NCBI GenBank assembly: GCA_024401555.1
Contig: JAKSKV010000001.1
Span: 124,001 to 188,000 of the forward strand
Direction of reading: 5' to 3'
From: Paludibacteraceae bacterium
GTDB taxonomy: Bacteria; Bacteroidota; Bacteroidia; Bacteroidales; Paludibacteraceae
Length of the DNA stretch: 64,000 nt
Shown piece after piece: positions 34,635 through 45,000 of the stretch. The number at the start of each line of letters is the position of its first letter. Position 1 is the stretch's first letter. Both the position numbers and the translations under genes were made by a program. The notes beneath the pieces are model-generated. The model ran no database searches. It saw only the letters and a list, made by a program, of their open reading frames with translations, and had not been told where the DNA came from.

Positions 34635-37403
34635 TTAGAATAGATTGAGTTTTCTCTTCTTCGCCTCTTCCAGGTCGAGCAAGTTACTCTGTTTTTTCTC
34701 TTGCTCGATTCTGCATTTCTCCTGCTCCGCCTTGATGTTGGCGATAAAATCGCCCTGCGTCTCTTTGCTGAGCAATCTGGAGATGGCGTAGGTGTTTTGT
34801 GAGGCGTCTCGCATGCGCATTACCGTTCCGCTATAATTCGGAGCGATTTTTACCGCCGTGTGGATGTCGGAGGTGGTGGCGCCGCCTACGAGTAAAGGCA
34901 TTTTGAGTCCTGCCTTCTCCATTGCTTCCGCTACTTTGCACATCTCCTCTAAGGAAGGGGTGATCAGACCGCTGAGGCAGACTACGTCCACCTTCTCTTT
35001 GATGGCGGTCTCGATGATCTCTTCTGTTGGCACCATAACGCCTAAGTCGATCACCTCGAAGTTATTGCAAGCTAAAACCACGGCGACGATATTCTTTCCG
35101 ATATCGTGGACATCACCCTTTACGGTGGCGATCAGTACCTTGCCCGATTTGTTGCTGCTACCAGCGTTTTGTGCCTCGATGTGCGGTTGGAGGATGGATA
35201 CCGCCTTCTTCATGGTTCGGGCAGTCTTCACCACTTGCGGCAAGAACATCTTACCCTCGCCAAAAAGTTTGCCCACCTCGTTCATGCCATTCATCAACGG
35301 TTTCTCGATGATTTCGATGGCTGTCGGGTAGGCGGTCAACGCCTCGTTCATGTCGACCTCAAGGAAATCGCTGATTCCTTTGACGAGGCTATATTCAATA
35401 CGTTTTTCGAGTGGATAATCTCTCCATTCGATGTGCGTCTCTTGTTTCTCGCTGCTTTGTGACGCTTTGATGGCGTCTGCCTTCTCAATCAAACGCTCAG
35501 TTGCATCGGGACGACGGTTGAGCACCACATCCTCGACCAGTTCCAACAAATCGGATGGAATGTCTTGATAGACTTGTAACATACCCGCATTGACGATACC
35601 CATATCCATACCTTTTTTGTAGGCGTGGTAGAGGAATACCGAGTGCATTGCCTCACGAATAGGATTGTTTCCTCTGAAGGAGAAGGAGAGGTTGCTCACA
35701 CCTCCACTGATCTTCGCGTAAGGAAGGTTTTGGCGAATCCACTCCGTGGCGTTGATGAAGTCTAATCCATAGTTGTTATGCTCCTCAATACCCGTTGCTA
35801 CGGCCAAAATGTTGGGGTCAAAAATGATGTCTTCGGGCGGAAATCCGATGTTTGTCAGCAGTTTATAGGCCCTGCCGCAGATCTCTATCTTTCGGTTGAA
35901 TGTGTCAGCTTGTCCCTTTTCGTCGAAGGCCATGACCACGGTGGCGGCACCGTATTTCATAATCTTCTTCGCCTTCTCCAGGAATACCTCTTCTCCCTCT
36001 TTTAGGGAGATGGAGTTGACGATGCATTTGCCTTGCACACAGTGAAGTCCCGCCTCGATCACCTCCCACTTGGAGGAGTCGATCATGATTGGCACGCGTG
36101 ACACGTCTGGGTCGGAGGCTATCAGATTCAGGAAGGTGACCATCTCCGCCTTGGCGTCGAGCATGGCGTCATCCATGTTGACATCCACCACTTGCGCACC
36201 GTCCTCTACCTGTTTGCGGGCGATGCTCATCGCCTCTTCGTAGTTTTTCTCGTTGATAAGGCGAAGGAATTTCTTCGAACCCGCCACGTTACAGCGCTCT
36301 CCTATGTTGAGAAAGAGAGAGCGAGGCTGCTCTGTGCCCAAACTGCTGTTGACGGATTTTATCTCTAATGGTTCCAGACCGGAAAGTTTCATGTGGTGGT
36401 TGGCGGTAGGAATGACTCTTCTGCCCTTGGCATTCTTTACCAACTCTTGATAAGCGGCGATATGGTCAGGCGTTGTACCGCAACATCCTCCGATGATATC
36501 GACCAGACACTCGTCAAAATACTCTTTTACCTGCTCCGCCATCATCTCTGGCGTCTCATCGTACGCTCCGAATTGGTTCGGCAATCCCGCATTGGGATAG
36601 GCACTGAGGTAGTATGGTGCGTTTTCGCCCATCTCCTTCAGGTATTTCTTTAAGTCGCGTGCGCCGAAAGAACAGTTGAGTCCCACTGATAGTGGGTGAG
36701 CGTGTGCCACGGAGTTCAGAAAGGCTTGAATGGTTTGTCCTGATAGGGTACGGCCGCTGATGTCCGCTACGGTGGCGGATAGCATAATGTAAACCTCTTT
36801 CCCGCTGCGTTCGATGCTTCTTTGCGCGGCGCTGATGGCAGCCTTGGCATTCAGCGTGTCGAAAATGGTTTCGATCAATAGCGCATCCACACCACCCTCG
36901 ATGAGGGCATCCATCTGCTCTTCGTAGAAGTCTTGCATCTCGGTGTAAGTGATGTTGCGCATAGAAGGGTCGTTCACATCTGGGGAGATGGAACAGGTCT
37001 TGTTGGTAGGTCCGACTGATCCAGCCACGAAACGGGGCTTGCTTGGATCCTTCCGTGTATATTCATCGGCCATCTCCCTGGCCAACTTTGCTGCACTTTT
37101 GTTGAACAGTGCCACGTGGCCCTGCATTTCGTAGTCCGATAGGGAGATTTGCTGTGAGTTGAAGGAGCTGGTCTCGATGATGTCCGCTCCAGCCTCCAGG
37201 TATTGTCTGTGGATGCTTCGGATCACATCCGGCTGGGTGACGCAGAGAAGGTCGTTGTTTCCCTTTTGGGGAACGGACGCATCTTTGGCGAATTCGCCTC
37301 GGTAATCCTCCTCTTTCAGTTTGAACCGTTGTATCATCGTACCCATTCCTCCGTCGAGGATGAGTATCCTTTTCGCTAATGCCTCTTTCAGTGATTCTGC
37401 CAT
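34635..37403 (-). CDS. metH: Cobalamin-dependent methionine synthase
   Basis: A 922-residue enzyme that moves a methyl group from methyltetrahydrofolate to homocysteine through cobalamin. Domains in order: homocysteine-binding barrel with the zinc cysteines in [11 protein letters not shown] (about 305) and a partner cysteine in [10 protein letters not shown], the pterin-binding barrel ([14 protein letters not shown] onward), the cap domain, and the B12-binding Rossmann domain with DVHDIGKN (about 765). The protein stops soon after the B12 domain. It lacks the roughly 300-residue activation domain that binds S-adenosylmethionine in the 1227-residue E. coli enzyme. Shortened MetH proteins are known in Bacteroidetes. 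Reactivation must then depend on another protein. Confidence 0.95.
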   Translation of the reverse strand: MAESLKEALAKRILILDGGMGTMIQRFKLKEEDYRGEFAKDASVPQKGNNDLLCVTQPDVIRSIHRQYLEAGADIIETSSFNSQQISLSDYEMQGHVALFNKSAAKLAREMADEYTRKDPSKPRFVAGSVGPTNKTCSISPDVNDPSMRNITYTEMQDFYEEQMDALIEGGVDALLIETIFDTLNAKAAISAAQRSIERSGKEVYIMLSATVADISGRTLSGQTIQAFLNSVAHAHPLSVGLNCSFGARDLKKYLKEMGENAPYYLSAYPNAGLPNQFGAYDETPEMMAEQVKEYFDECLVDIIGGCCGTTPDHIAAYQELVKNAKGRRVIPTANHHMKLSGLEPLEIKSVNSSLGTEQPRSLFLNIGERCNVAGSKKFLRLINEKNYEEAMSIARKQVEDGAQVVDVNMDDAMLDAKAEMVTFLNLIASDPDVSRVPIMIDSSKWEVIEAGLHCVQGKCIVNSISLKEGEEVFLEKAKKIMKYGAATVVMAFDEKGQADTFNRKIEICGRAYKLLTNIGFPPEDIIFDPNILAVATGIEEHNNYGLDFINATEWIRQNLPYAKISGGVSNLSFSFRGNNPIREAMHSVFLYHAYKKGMDMGIVNAGMLQVYQDIPSDLLELVEDVVLNRRPDATERLIEKADAIKASQSSEKQETHIEWRDYPLEKRIEYSLVKGISDFLEVDMNEALTAYPTAIEIIEKPLMNGMNEVGKLFGEGKMFLPQVVKTARTMKKAVSILQPHIEAQNAGSSNKSGKVLIATVKGDVHDIGKNIVAVVLACNNFEVIDLGVMVPTEEIIETAIKEKVDVVCLSGLITPSLEEMCKVAEAMEKAGLKMPLLVGGATTSDIHTAVKIAPNYSGTVMRMRDASQNTYAISRLLSKETQGDFIANIKAEQEKCRIEQEKKQSNLLDLEEAKKRKLNLF

Positions 37404-37422
37404 TGTTTTTCGTTTTGTGGTG

Positions 37423-37430
37423 CAAAGATA
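37423..37430 (-). promoter_or_regulatory. -7 element of metH
   Basis: Reads TATCTTTG on the minus strand, 20 bases before the metH ATG, which would leave a leader of only about 12 bases. No cobalamin riboswitch fits in so short a leader. Confidence 0.55.
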
Positions 37431-37496
37431 GAATAATGCTTTAATAGTTTATATAGCGAAGATGTGTGATTTTTAGCGATGGGGAAGCCATAAAAT

Positions 37497-37527
37497 AGAG
37501 AAGCCCCCAAATAATGGAGGCTTCTCT
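37497..37527 (-). terminator. Terminator of the OmpA gene
   Basis: AGAGAAGCC (37497-37505) pairs with GGCTTCTCT (37519-37527), lying 30 bases past the stop of the minus-strand OmpA gene. Confidence 0.75.
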
Positions 37528-37556
37528 CTGTATGTTGAGTCTCTATGTTGAATCTC

Positions 37557-38969
37557 TTATTCGATGTCCTTGGCTTGGTATTGGCCAATCTGGATCTCGA
37601 TACGACGATTCTTTTTACGGTTGGCCTCGCTTGTGTTAGGCACCAAAGGTTCGTAAGGTCCTTTGCCGACGGTCTCGATATTGGAAGGACTGCAACCTCT
37701 CTGTACTAAGACATCCTTCATCGCCTCCGCGCGGCGTTTACTCAAATTAACGTTCATCTCCGGTTTGCCGAGGTCACATGTGTGTCCGACCACTACCAAG
37801 ATGCGGTCAGGGTTGTTGCGGAGGAATCGAATGATAAAGTCGATGTTTTCCTCAACCTCAGGTGTGGAGATTACATCTGCTTTTCCGAGGGCGAAGTTGA
37901 CTCTGATGTTTTTGTTCAACCAGGCCACGACTTCTTCGGCTTTCGCCAACTCGGCGGCTTTACGCTCCTCCTCTTCTCTTGCCAACCTCTCTTGCTCCTC
38001 GCGGGCAAGACGTTCCATTTCGGCTTGGGCGGCGGCGATGCTGTCGTTAATGCGCTTCTCTTCTGCTAATCTGGCTCTCTCCATAGCCTCTCTCTCGGCG
38101 ATGATTGCGCTGCTATCCACTTTTGGATATCCGAAGCTGAGCCCTACTTTTAGACCGACAGCCATGAGGTGGGCTTTGTTTACAAGATCGGAGGAGACCA
38201 CGCCTCGGTAGTTGTTTTGAGATGCGTCGTAAAGTTGGGCGTCGCTCTCTTTGCGTGTGTTGATTAAGCTGTGGTTGAAGTAGGCTCCGAAGTAGATGGA
38301 CATGTTGTCTTTTAAGGGACGTGTCGCCCCTAAATCAACGAAGGCGGAGAGACCTGCTCCCTTCATCTTGGCGGAACCCTTGTATTCGTCGCTTTTGTAG
38401 AAATCGTGTTGTGCCATATCTCCGTATTCTACATTGGTCTCTTCGAAGTATCCTGTTCTGTCGAGGTATCCGTCGGTCTGGGCATTGCGGGTTTTGTATT
38501 TTTTGTAGAATGGCACATCTAATTTCAAACCACCGCCAGCGTATAAGCCCCATAAGTCGTTCAGAGGGTGTCGATAGATGACTGCGATAGGAACCTCCAA
38601 GTTGATGGAGTTCTGGATCTCTCTCCAGTTCTTGAACATCACATTGTAAGTGTATTCGTATCCATTCTCCGGATCTACCCTTTTCTGTGTCTGGTGAAGT
38701 TCGTCATAATCGGAGACCGCTCTGTAGCTTGTAAAGTCGATACCCGTAGCGAAACTTACTCGCTCGAATGGAGCGAATCTATAGTGAAAGTTTATTGTTC
38801 CTCCGAATTTTGGATCTTGGTCACCGCTTTGTGTCGGATCGAATTGTACGGAGTGGAGTCCGCCTCCTGCGGCGACATCAAAGTTGTGTAAATACTTTTC
38901 ATACTTGATTTGTGCTTGCAGTTGCCATGCGCTCAAGATGAGGATGCAAGCGATTGTGATCTTTCTCAT
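37557..38969 (-). CDS. OmpA-family outer-membrane protein with N-terminal barrel
   Basis: A 470-residue protein. A signal peptide covers about 1-20. An outer-membrane beta-barrel follows (about 25-290, with FAPFERVSFATGIDFTSY and LKVGLSFGYP). Then a charged, arginine/glutamate-rich coiled coil covers about 290-345 (REAMERARLAEEKR). The C-terminal OmpA peptidoglycan-binding domain (about 352-465) has VVVGHTCDLG, NLSKRRAEAMKDVL and NRRIEIQI. It should tether the outer membrane to the cell wall. It sits with the T9SS-secreted giant protein and another barrel protein, all on the minus strand but with separate transcripts. Confidence 0.9.
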   Translation of the reverse strand: MRKITIACILILSAWQLQAQIKYEKYLHNFDVAAGGGLHSVQFDPTQSGDQDPKFGGTINFHYRFAPFERVSFATGIDFTSYRAVSDYDELHQTQKRVDPENGYEYTYNVMFKNWREIQNSINLEVPIAVIYRHPLNDLWGLYAGGGLKLDVPFYKKYKTRNAQTDGYLDRTGYFEETNVEYGDMAQHDFYKSDEYKGSAKMKGAGLSAFVDLGATRPLKDNMSIYFGAYFNHSLINTRKESDAQLYDASQNNYRGVVSSDLVNKAHLMAVGLKVGLSFGYPKVDSSAIIAEREAMERARLAEEKRINDSIAAAQAEMERLAREEQERLAREEEERKAAELAKAEEVVAWLNKNIRVNFALGKADVISTPEVEENIDFIIRFLRNNPDRILVVVGHTCDLGKPEMNVNLSKRRAEAMKDVLVQRGCSPSNIETVGKGPYEPLVPNTSEANRKKNRRIEIQIGQYQAKDIE

Positions 38970-39041
38970 TTTGTGAAAGTGTATCTGAGGCGGAATGGCT
39001 CCGCCTCAGTATTATACATTGAGTTATAGTTCTTAGGAGTT

Positions 39042-42000
39042 TTATTCCTTGATGATTTTTATTTGTGCGTTGTCCACCCTGATGACATACCATCCATTTC
39101 CGTACGAAGAACAGTCGATGGTCGTGTTGTCGCCTGTGAATAGTCCGCGGTAAATATTGATACCTGACATATCGGTGACTACAAGTTCATGCTCCTCTCC
39201 GTTGTCGATTGATAGTGTCACGTTGGCCTTGTCTACCACAGGATTTGGGTACACATTGATGGTCAATCCATATGTGAAGTGCCACTCACGTGTGCAAGTG
39301 CGGAGGTGTCGGTTGTCTGCCGTTGTCACGGATGCGTAGTACACACCGTTCAATCCACCCTTTTCGTTGTAGTAAGGCATTGTGGCTCCCTCTATTTTCT
39401 CGTTGTCGCGGTACCATTGGAACTCAACAAATCGTTTCTCGAAGTCTTTTGAATCGAGTTCGGGCGTGTTCTTGTTGATGATGGATACGACATCCTCCCA
39501 AATGTTGTTGATGTATTTTGCCGCAAGGTTCACATCGATTGGGAAGTTGTAGACTGGAGAAACGCTTCCTGCTTCGTTTCTGAATTGAACTTGGATAGTG
39601 TAAGAACCCGCATCGCACATTGGAATGTAAACGGAGAATTTATTCTCTTCGCTTAGATATTGGTAGGCTGTGTTCTCCAATTTCTTCTCGGATATGCCAA
39701 CAATGCTTGCTCTAAACTCAGTTGGATTGCCTGCGATTACTTGGAACATAATGTCTCCTTCGCTTTCTGGACAATATCCATTAACGTCAACAATGAAGTT
39801 CTCCGCATCGACCATATTGATTACACCAGACGCAACGGATACTTGGGTTGGCGAGGATGCGTTGGCATTCTCTGTCTCTGCGTATCGAACCCAGTAGTTG
39901 CCCTCTGGAAGTGTTGCGTTAGCGTCGGTGACTGGTGTCCAGGTGATGCCGTCTTGGGAGATTTCCATTTCATCGGTCAATCCGGAGATCTTTCCACCCT
40001 CTACACCTGGTGTGAGCGTGTTGGAAACAACTGGTGCAGTTTGATTCAACTTGGTGATGACACCATCGTTGATGACAACAGGGTTGCCTACGAACTCGTA
40101 GTTCTCCAAATCCTTTCCACCCAAAGTATATGTGATGGCCACATTCTTGCCAGTACCTACGCTTGGTGTCTCAAACACTGGTTGAGCCTTGGCAATCACA
40201 ACATCATCACCCTTCTCAACACCAACAAGCGTTCCATTGTTGGAAAGTGTTGCATTGGTATTACCATCATACTCCTTTGGTGTAGAGGTTGCACCCTCAA
40301 CAGCAAGAGGCTTCTTGCTTACCGCACAATCAAAGGTTGTCTCTGCGGTAAATCCAGTAGTAGGATCAGTGTAAACCACCTTGATGGTGTGGTTACCTGC
40401 AGGAATCAAGTCTCCCTCCTTCGCAGGAACACCGTCCAACTCGTAAGCAATGGTAGCATTCTCAGCTGGATTCTTGATCTCTGCCTTCTCGGTTCCGCCT
40501 ACGGTAGCCTCGCCGTATGCGAGTGTAGGGTTGGTGATGGTCCAGTCAGCGTCGGCTGCTGTGATCACACCGTCGTTGATGGTAGCGGACTTGCTATCCA
40601 CCTCATAGTTGTCAGCATCCTTACCAGCTAGCTCGTAAGCGATGTTCACATCCTTGCCAGTTCCTACGGCTGGGGTATCGAAGGTGGCAGTGGTCTTCTC
40701 CTCGTCGATAGTCACCTCGTCACCAGCAAGCACGCCGTTAAGTGTTCCCACCTCGGCCAATGTGGCATCCGTGTTGCCGTCGTAAACCTTAGGCTCAGAC
40801 TTCGCACCCTCCACAGTAAGAGGTCTCTTGGTCACCTCACAAGTGAATGTGGTGTCTACGCTAGTCTCGGTAGTAGGATCAGTGTAAACCACCTTGATGG
40901 TGTGGTTACCTGCTGGGATCTTATCACCCTCTTTCGCAGGAACACCGTCCAACTCGTAAGAGATGGTAGCACCCTCAGCTGGATTCTTGATCTCTGCCTT
41001 CTCGGTTCCGCCTACGGTAGCCTCGCCGTATGCGAGTGTAGGGTTGGTGATGGTCCAGTCAGCGTCGGCTGCTGTGATCACACCGTCGTTGATGGTAGCG
41101 GACTTGCTATCCACCTCATAGTTGTCAGCATCCTTACCAGCTAGCTCGTAAGCGATGTTCACATCCTTACCAGTTCCTACGGCAGGGGTGTCGAAGGTGG
41201 CTGTGGTATTCTCCTCGTCGATAGTCACCTCATCACCGGCAAGCACGCCGTTAAGTGTTCCCACCTCGGCCAATGTGGCATCCGTGTTGCCGTCGTAAAC
41301 CTTAGGCTCAGACTTCGCACCCTCCACAGTAAGAGGTCTCTTGGTAACCTCGCAAGTGAATGTGGTGTCTATGGTAGTCTCGGTGGCAGGATCGGTATAA
41401 ACCACCTTGATGGTGTGGTTACCTGCAGGAATCAAGTCTCCCTCCTTCGCAGGAACACCGTCCAACTCGTAAGCAATGGTAGCATTCTCAGCTGGATTCT
41501 TGATCTCTGCCTTCTCGGTTCCGCCTACGGTAGCCTCGCCGTATGCGAGTGTAGGGTTGGTGATGGTCCAGTCAGCGTCGGCTGCTGTGATCACACCGTC
41601 GTTGATGGTAGCGGACTTGCTATCCACCTCATAGTTGTCAGCATCCTTACCAGCTAGCTCGTAAGCGATGTTCACATCCTTGCCAGTTCCTACGGCTGGG
41701 GTATCGAAGGTGGCTGTGGTATTCTCCTCGTCGATAGTCACCTCATCACCGGCAAGCACACCGTTAAGTGTTCCCACCTCGGCCAATGTAGCATCCGTGT
41801 TGCCGTCGTAAACCTTAGGCTCCGACTTCGCACCCTCAACAGCAAGAGGCTTCTTGCTTACCGCACAATCAAAGGTTGTCTCTGCGGTAAATCCAGTAGT
41901 AGGATCGGTGTAAACCACCTTGATGGTATGGTTACCTGCAGGAATCTTATCACCCTCCTTCGCAGGAACACCGTCCAACTCGTAAGAGACGGTAGCATCC

Positions 42001-45000
42001 TCAGCTGGGTTCTTATACTCTGCCTTCTCGGTTCCGCCTACGGTAGCCTCTCCGTATGCGAGTGTAGGGTTGGTGATGGTCCAGTCAGCGTCGGCTGCTG
42101 TGATCACACCGTCGTTGATGGTAGCGGACTTGCTATCCACCTCATAGTTGTCAGCATCCTTACCAGCTAGCTCGTAAGCGATGTTCACATCCTTACCAGT
42201 TCCTACGGCAGGGGTATCGAAGGTGGCAGTGGTCTTCTCCTCGTTGATAGTCACCTCGTCACCAGCAAGCACGCCGTTAAGTGTTCCCACCTCGGCCAAT
42301 GTGGCGTCCGTGTTGCCGTCGTAAACCTTAGGCTCAGACTTCGCACCCTCTACTGTAAGAGGTCTCTTGGTCACCTCACAAGTGAATGTGGTGTCTACGC
42401 TAGTCTCGGTAGTAGGATCGGTGTAAACCACCTTGATGGTGTGGTTACCTGCTGGGATCTTATCACCCTCTTTCGCAGGAACACCGTCCAACTCGTAAGA
42501 GACGGTAGCATCCTCAGCTGGGTTCTTGTACTCAGCCTTCTCGGTTCCGCCTACGGTAGCGTCACCGTATGCGAGTGTAGGGTTGGTGATGGTCCAGTCA
42601 GCGTCGGCTGCTGTGATCACACCGTCGTTGATGGTAGCGGACTTGCTATCCACCTCATAGTTGTCAGCATCCTTACCAGCTAGCTCGTAAGCGATGTTCA
42701 CATCCTTACCAGTTCCTACGGCAGGGGTATCGAAGGTGGCAGTGGTCTTCTCCTCGTCGATAGTCACCTCATCACCGGCAAGCACGCCGTTAAGTGTTCC
42801 CACCTCGGCCAATGTGGCATCCGTGTTGCCGTCGTAAACCTTAGGCTCAGACTTGGATCCCTCTACAGTTAGAGGTCTCTTGCTTACCTCACAAGTGAAT
42901 GTGGTGTCAACGGTAGTCTCTGTAGCAGGATCTATGTAAACCACCTTGATGGTGTGGTTACCTGCAGGGATCAAGTCACCCTCCTTCGCAGGAACACCGT
43001 CCAACTCGTAAGAGACGGTAGCATCCTCAGCTGGGTTCTTATACTCTGCCTTCTCGGTTACGCCCACGGTCGCCTCTCCGTAAGGGAGGGTAGGGTTGGC
43101 AACGATCCAGTTGTTGTCGTCGTCTGTTTCATCGCCGTTGAGAATTGTAGCTTTGACCGTAGCCTCTTTTACAATGTAGTTGAATGCGTCTGCCCCTTTT
43201 AGTGTGAAGCTCACCACGGCGCTATCGGTGCCTATCTCCTCTGATATGAATTGAGCGGTAGCCGATTCGATCTCCACCTCATCGCCCTCAATAACACCAT
43301 TCAAAAGGCCCATCTCTTTTATCTCAGCCTTGTTTGATCCGTCGAAGTTCTTGTCGTTAACCTTCACGCCAGTCACGAAAAGCTCTTTAGGAGTTACCTT
43401 CAAAGTTCCTGGCTTTTTCACAATGTTATAATTAGCCTCCTTCGCACCATTTGTGTAAGAGATTTCGAATTCATTCTCCTTCTCTCCCACATTTTGAAGG
43501 GTGGCAAAATTGTTCGCGACTACGTTCTCTGAACCGTAGAATCCATCTCCGCTCACCTCAATTCCCTCATTGCTGATGGCTGTGCCGTCATATTCCCTTT
43601 CTGTGCTTCCAGAGGTGAGTGTGATGGTACGTGGCAATACAACCACCTCTTTGGTGATTGTCGCACTGGCGAAATCAGAGGCTAAGCCTGGATTGTAGGA
43701 GAAGGTCAGCTCGTGAACACCTGCGTCTAAGAGATCACCGCTCTTCACTTCGGTAAGATCTTTCGAGAGAATCACCCATTGGCCGTTCATCTCGCCCGTA
43801 GCTGTGGTATCGGCTGTGGTCATCACTACGATCGCCTCTCCGAATGTTTGTCCATAGAGAATGGTGTCACATTTCACACTGATGTCGCAAGGCTTTTCGC
43901 CTCCACCAATGGTTAGTGTTTGGCATGCCACCACATTGTTGTTCTCCTTCGCATACTCCTTGATAGGATTATTAGGCATACCGTCATTGGCAAGATTCTC
44001 CGCATCGATCTCGAAAATATCACCTGGACGCATGATGAAGGCTTGTGGTTGAACGCTCTTGCCAACCAATGTTTCATCCGCATAACCCTTTACTGTGATA
44101 GTTGCCTTCTTGCCGTTTTGAAGAGAAATGTAACCCATAGCGTTCACATCCCCATTGGGTTGTTGCGACACCTTGCAGTTCTCGTCATCTGACTCATTGA
44201 CGATGACCTCTGTCACATGAAAACCTCCTTCTTTTACCCAAATGCCGACGGCGGCACCCTCAACATCATCGGTTAAGTTTAAAGTTACGTCGTTGTAGGC
44301 GATGTCTGATTTGGCAAGGTTCTCCACCTGCATTTGGATGGCGATCTCGTCGCCCGCCTTTATGGTCTGTGCGATAGACTTCACGTTGCTGACTGCCAAG
44401 TCCACAAAATGAACGGTTGGAATTGCAGTGGAAGACTCCGCATTTACCTTAACGTAAGACCAAGTGTCAATAATGGCGTCGTTTCCTGAACTGTTTGAGG
44501 TCATCCATTTGTGCGCTCCTGTTTTGCTGGCACTACCGTTAAGGGATTGGATACCGTCGGTTCCTTCTTCGTTGGCTTGAACTTCTGAATCGTCCCAATA
44601 GATAACGTCGGAATAGGCGTTACCCTCTTTGTCGATTAACTCAAGAATGAAACCATTCTCGTTGTTCTCCAAATCTGTGAATGGGAAGTGTACTTCGGCT
44701 GTGGTGAGTTCGCCGCTTAATTTAACAGTCAAATCTTTGTCAAAGGCTATGTTCTTGCCTTTACCATCTTTGCCATCCCAGTCTATTCTGTTGATGCCGG
44801 TAATGCAGGTGCCTTCGAAGATCTTCGTCTCGTATTCTCCGTCGAAATCCAATTGGATGCGGAAACTTCCTGCTACTGTGGAGCTAAAGGTGATTTGCAT
44901 GCCCTCAGGACCAAACAGACCATTGGTGTTGGCCTCTTTTCCTTGTAGGGAAAGTTGATCCATCTTAGGCTTCTCAGTTGCGGCTGTTTTCAACCAAGTG

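Noticed and set aside
37404-37496. Cobalamin riboswitch upstream of metH
   Set aside because: The predicted leader is about 12 bases and the gap shows no cobalamin-box sequence.
39660-40631. Plus-strand open frame of 323 codons
   Set aside because: It is antisense to the giant repeat gene, and the same shadow recurs every 513 bases with the repeat. Composition follows the coding strand on the other side.
40330-43090. Regularly spaced repeats as a CRISPR array
   Set aside because: The period is 513 bases, units are continuous coding sequence without unique spacers, and no cas genes are near.
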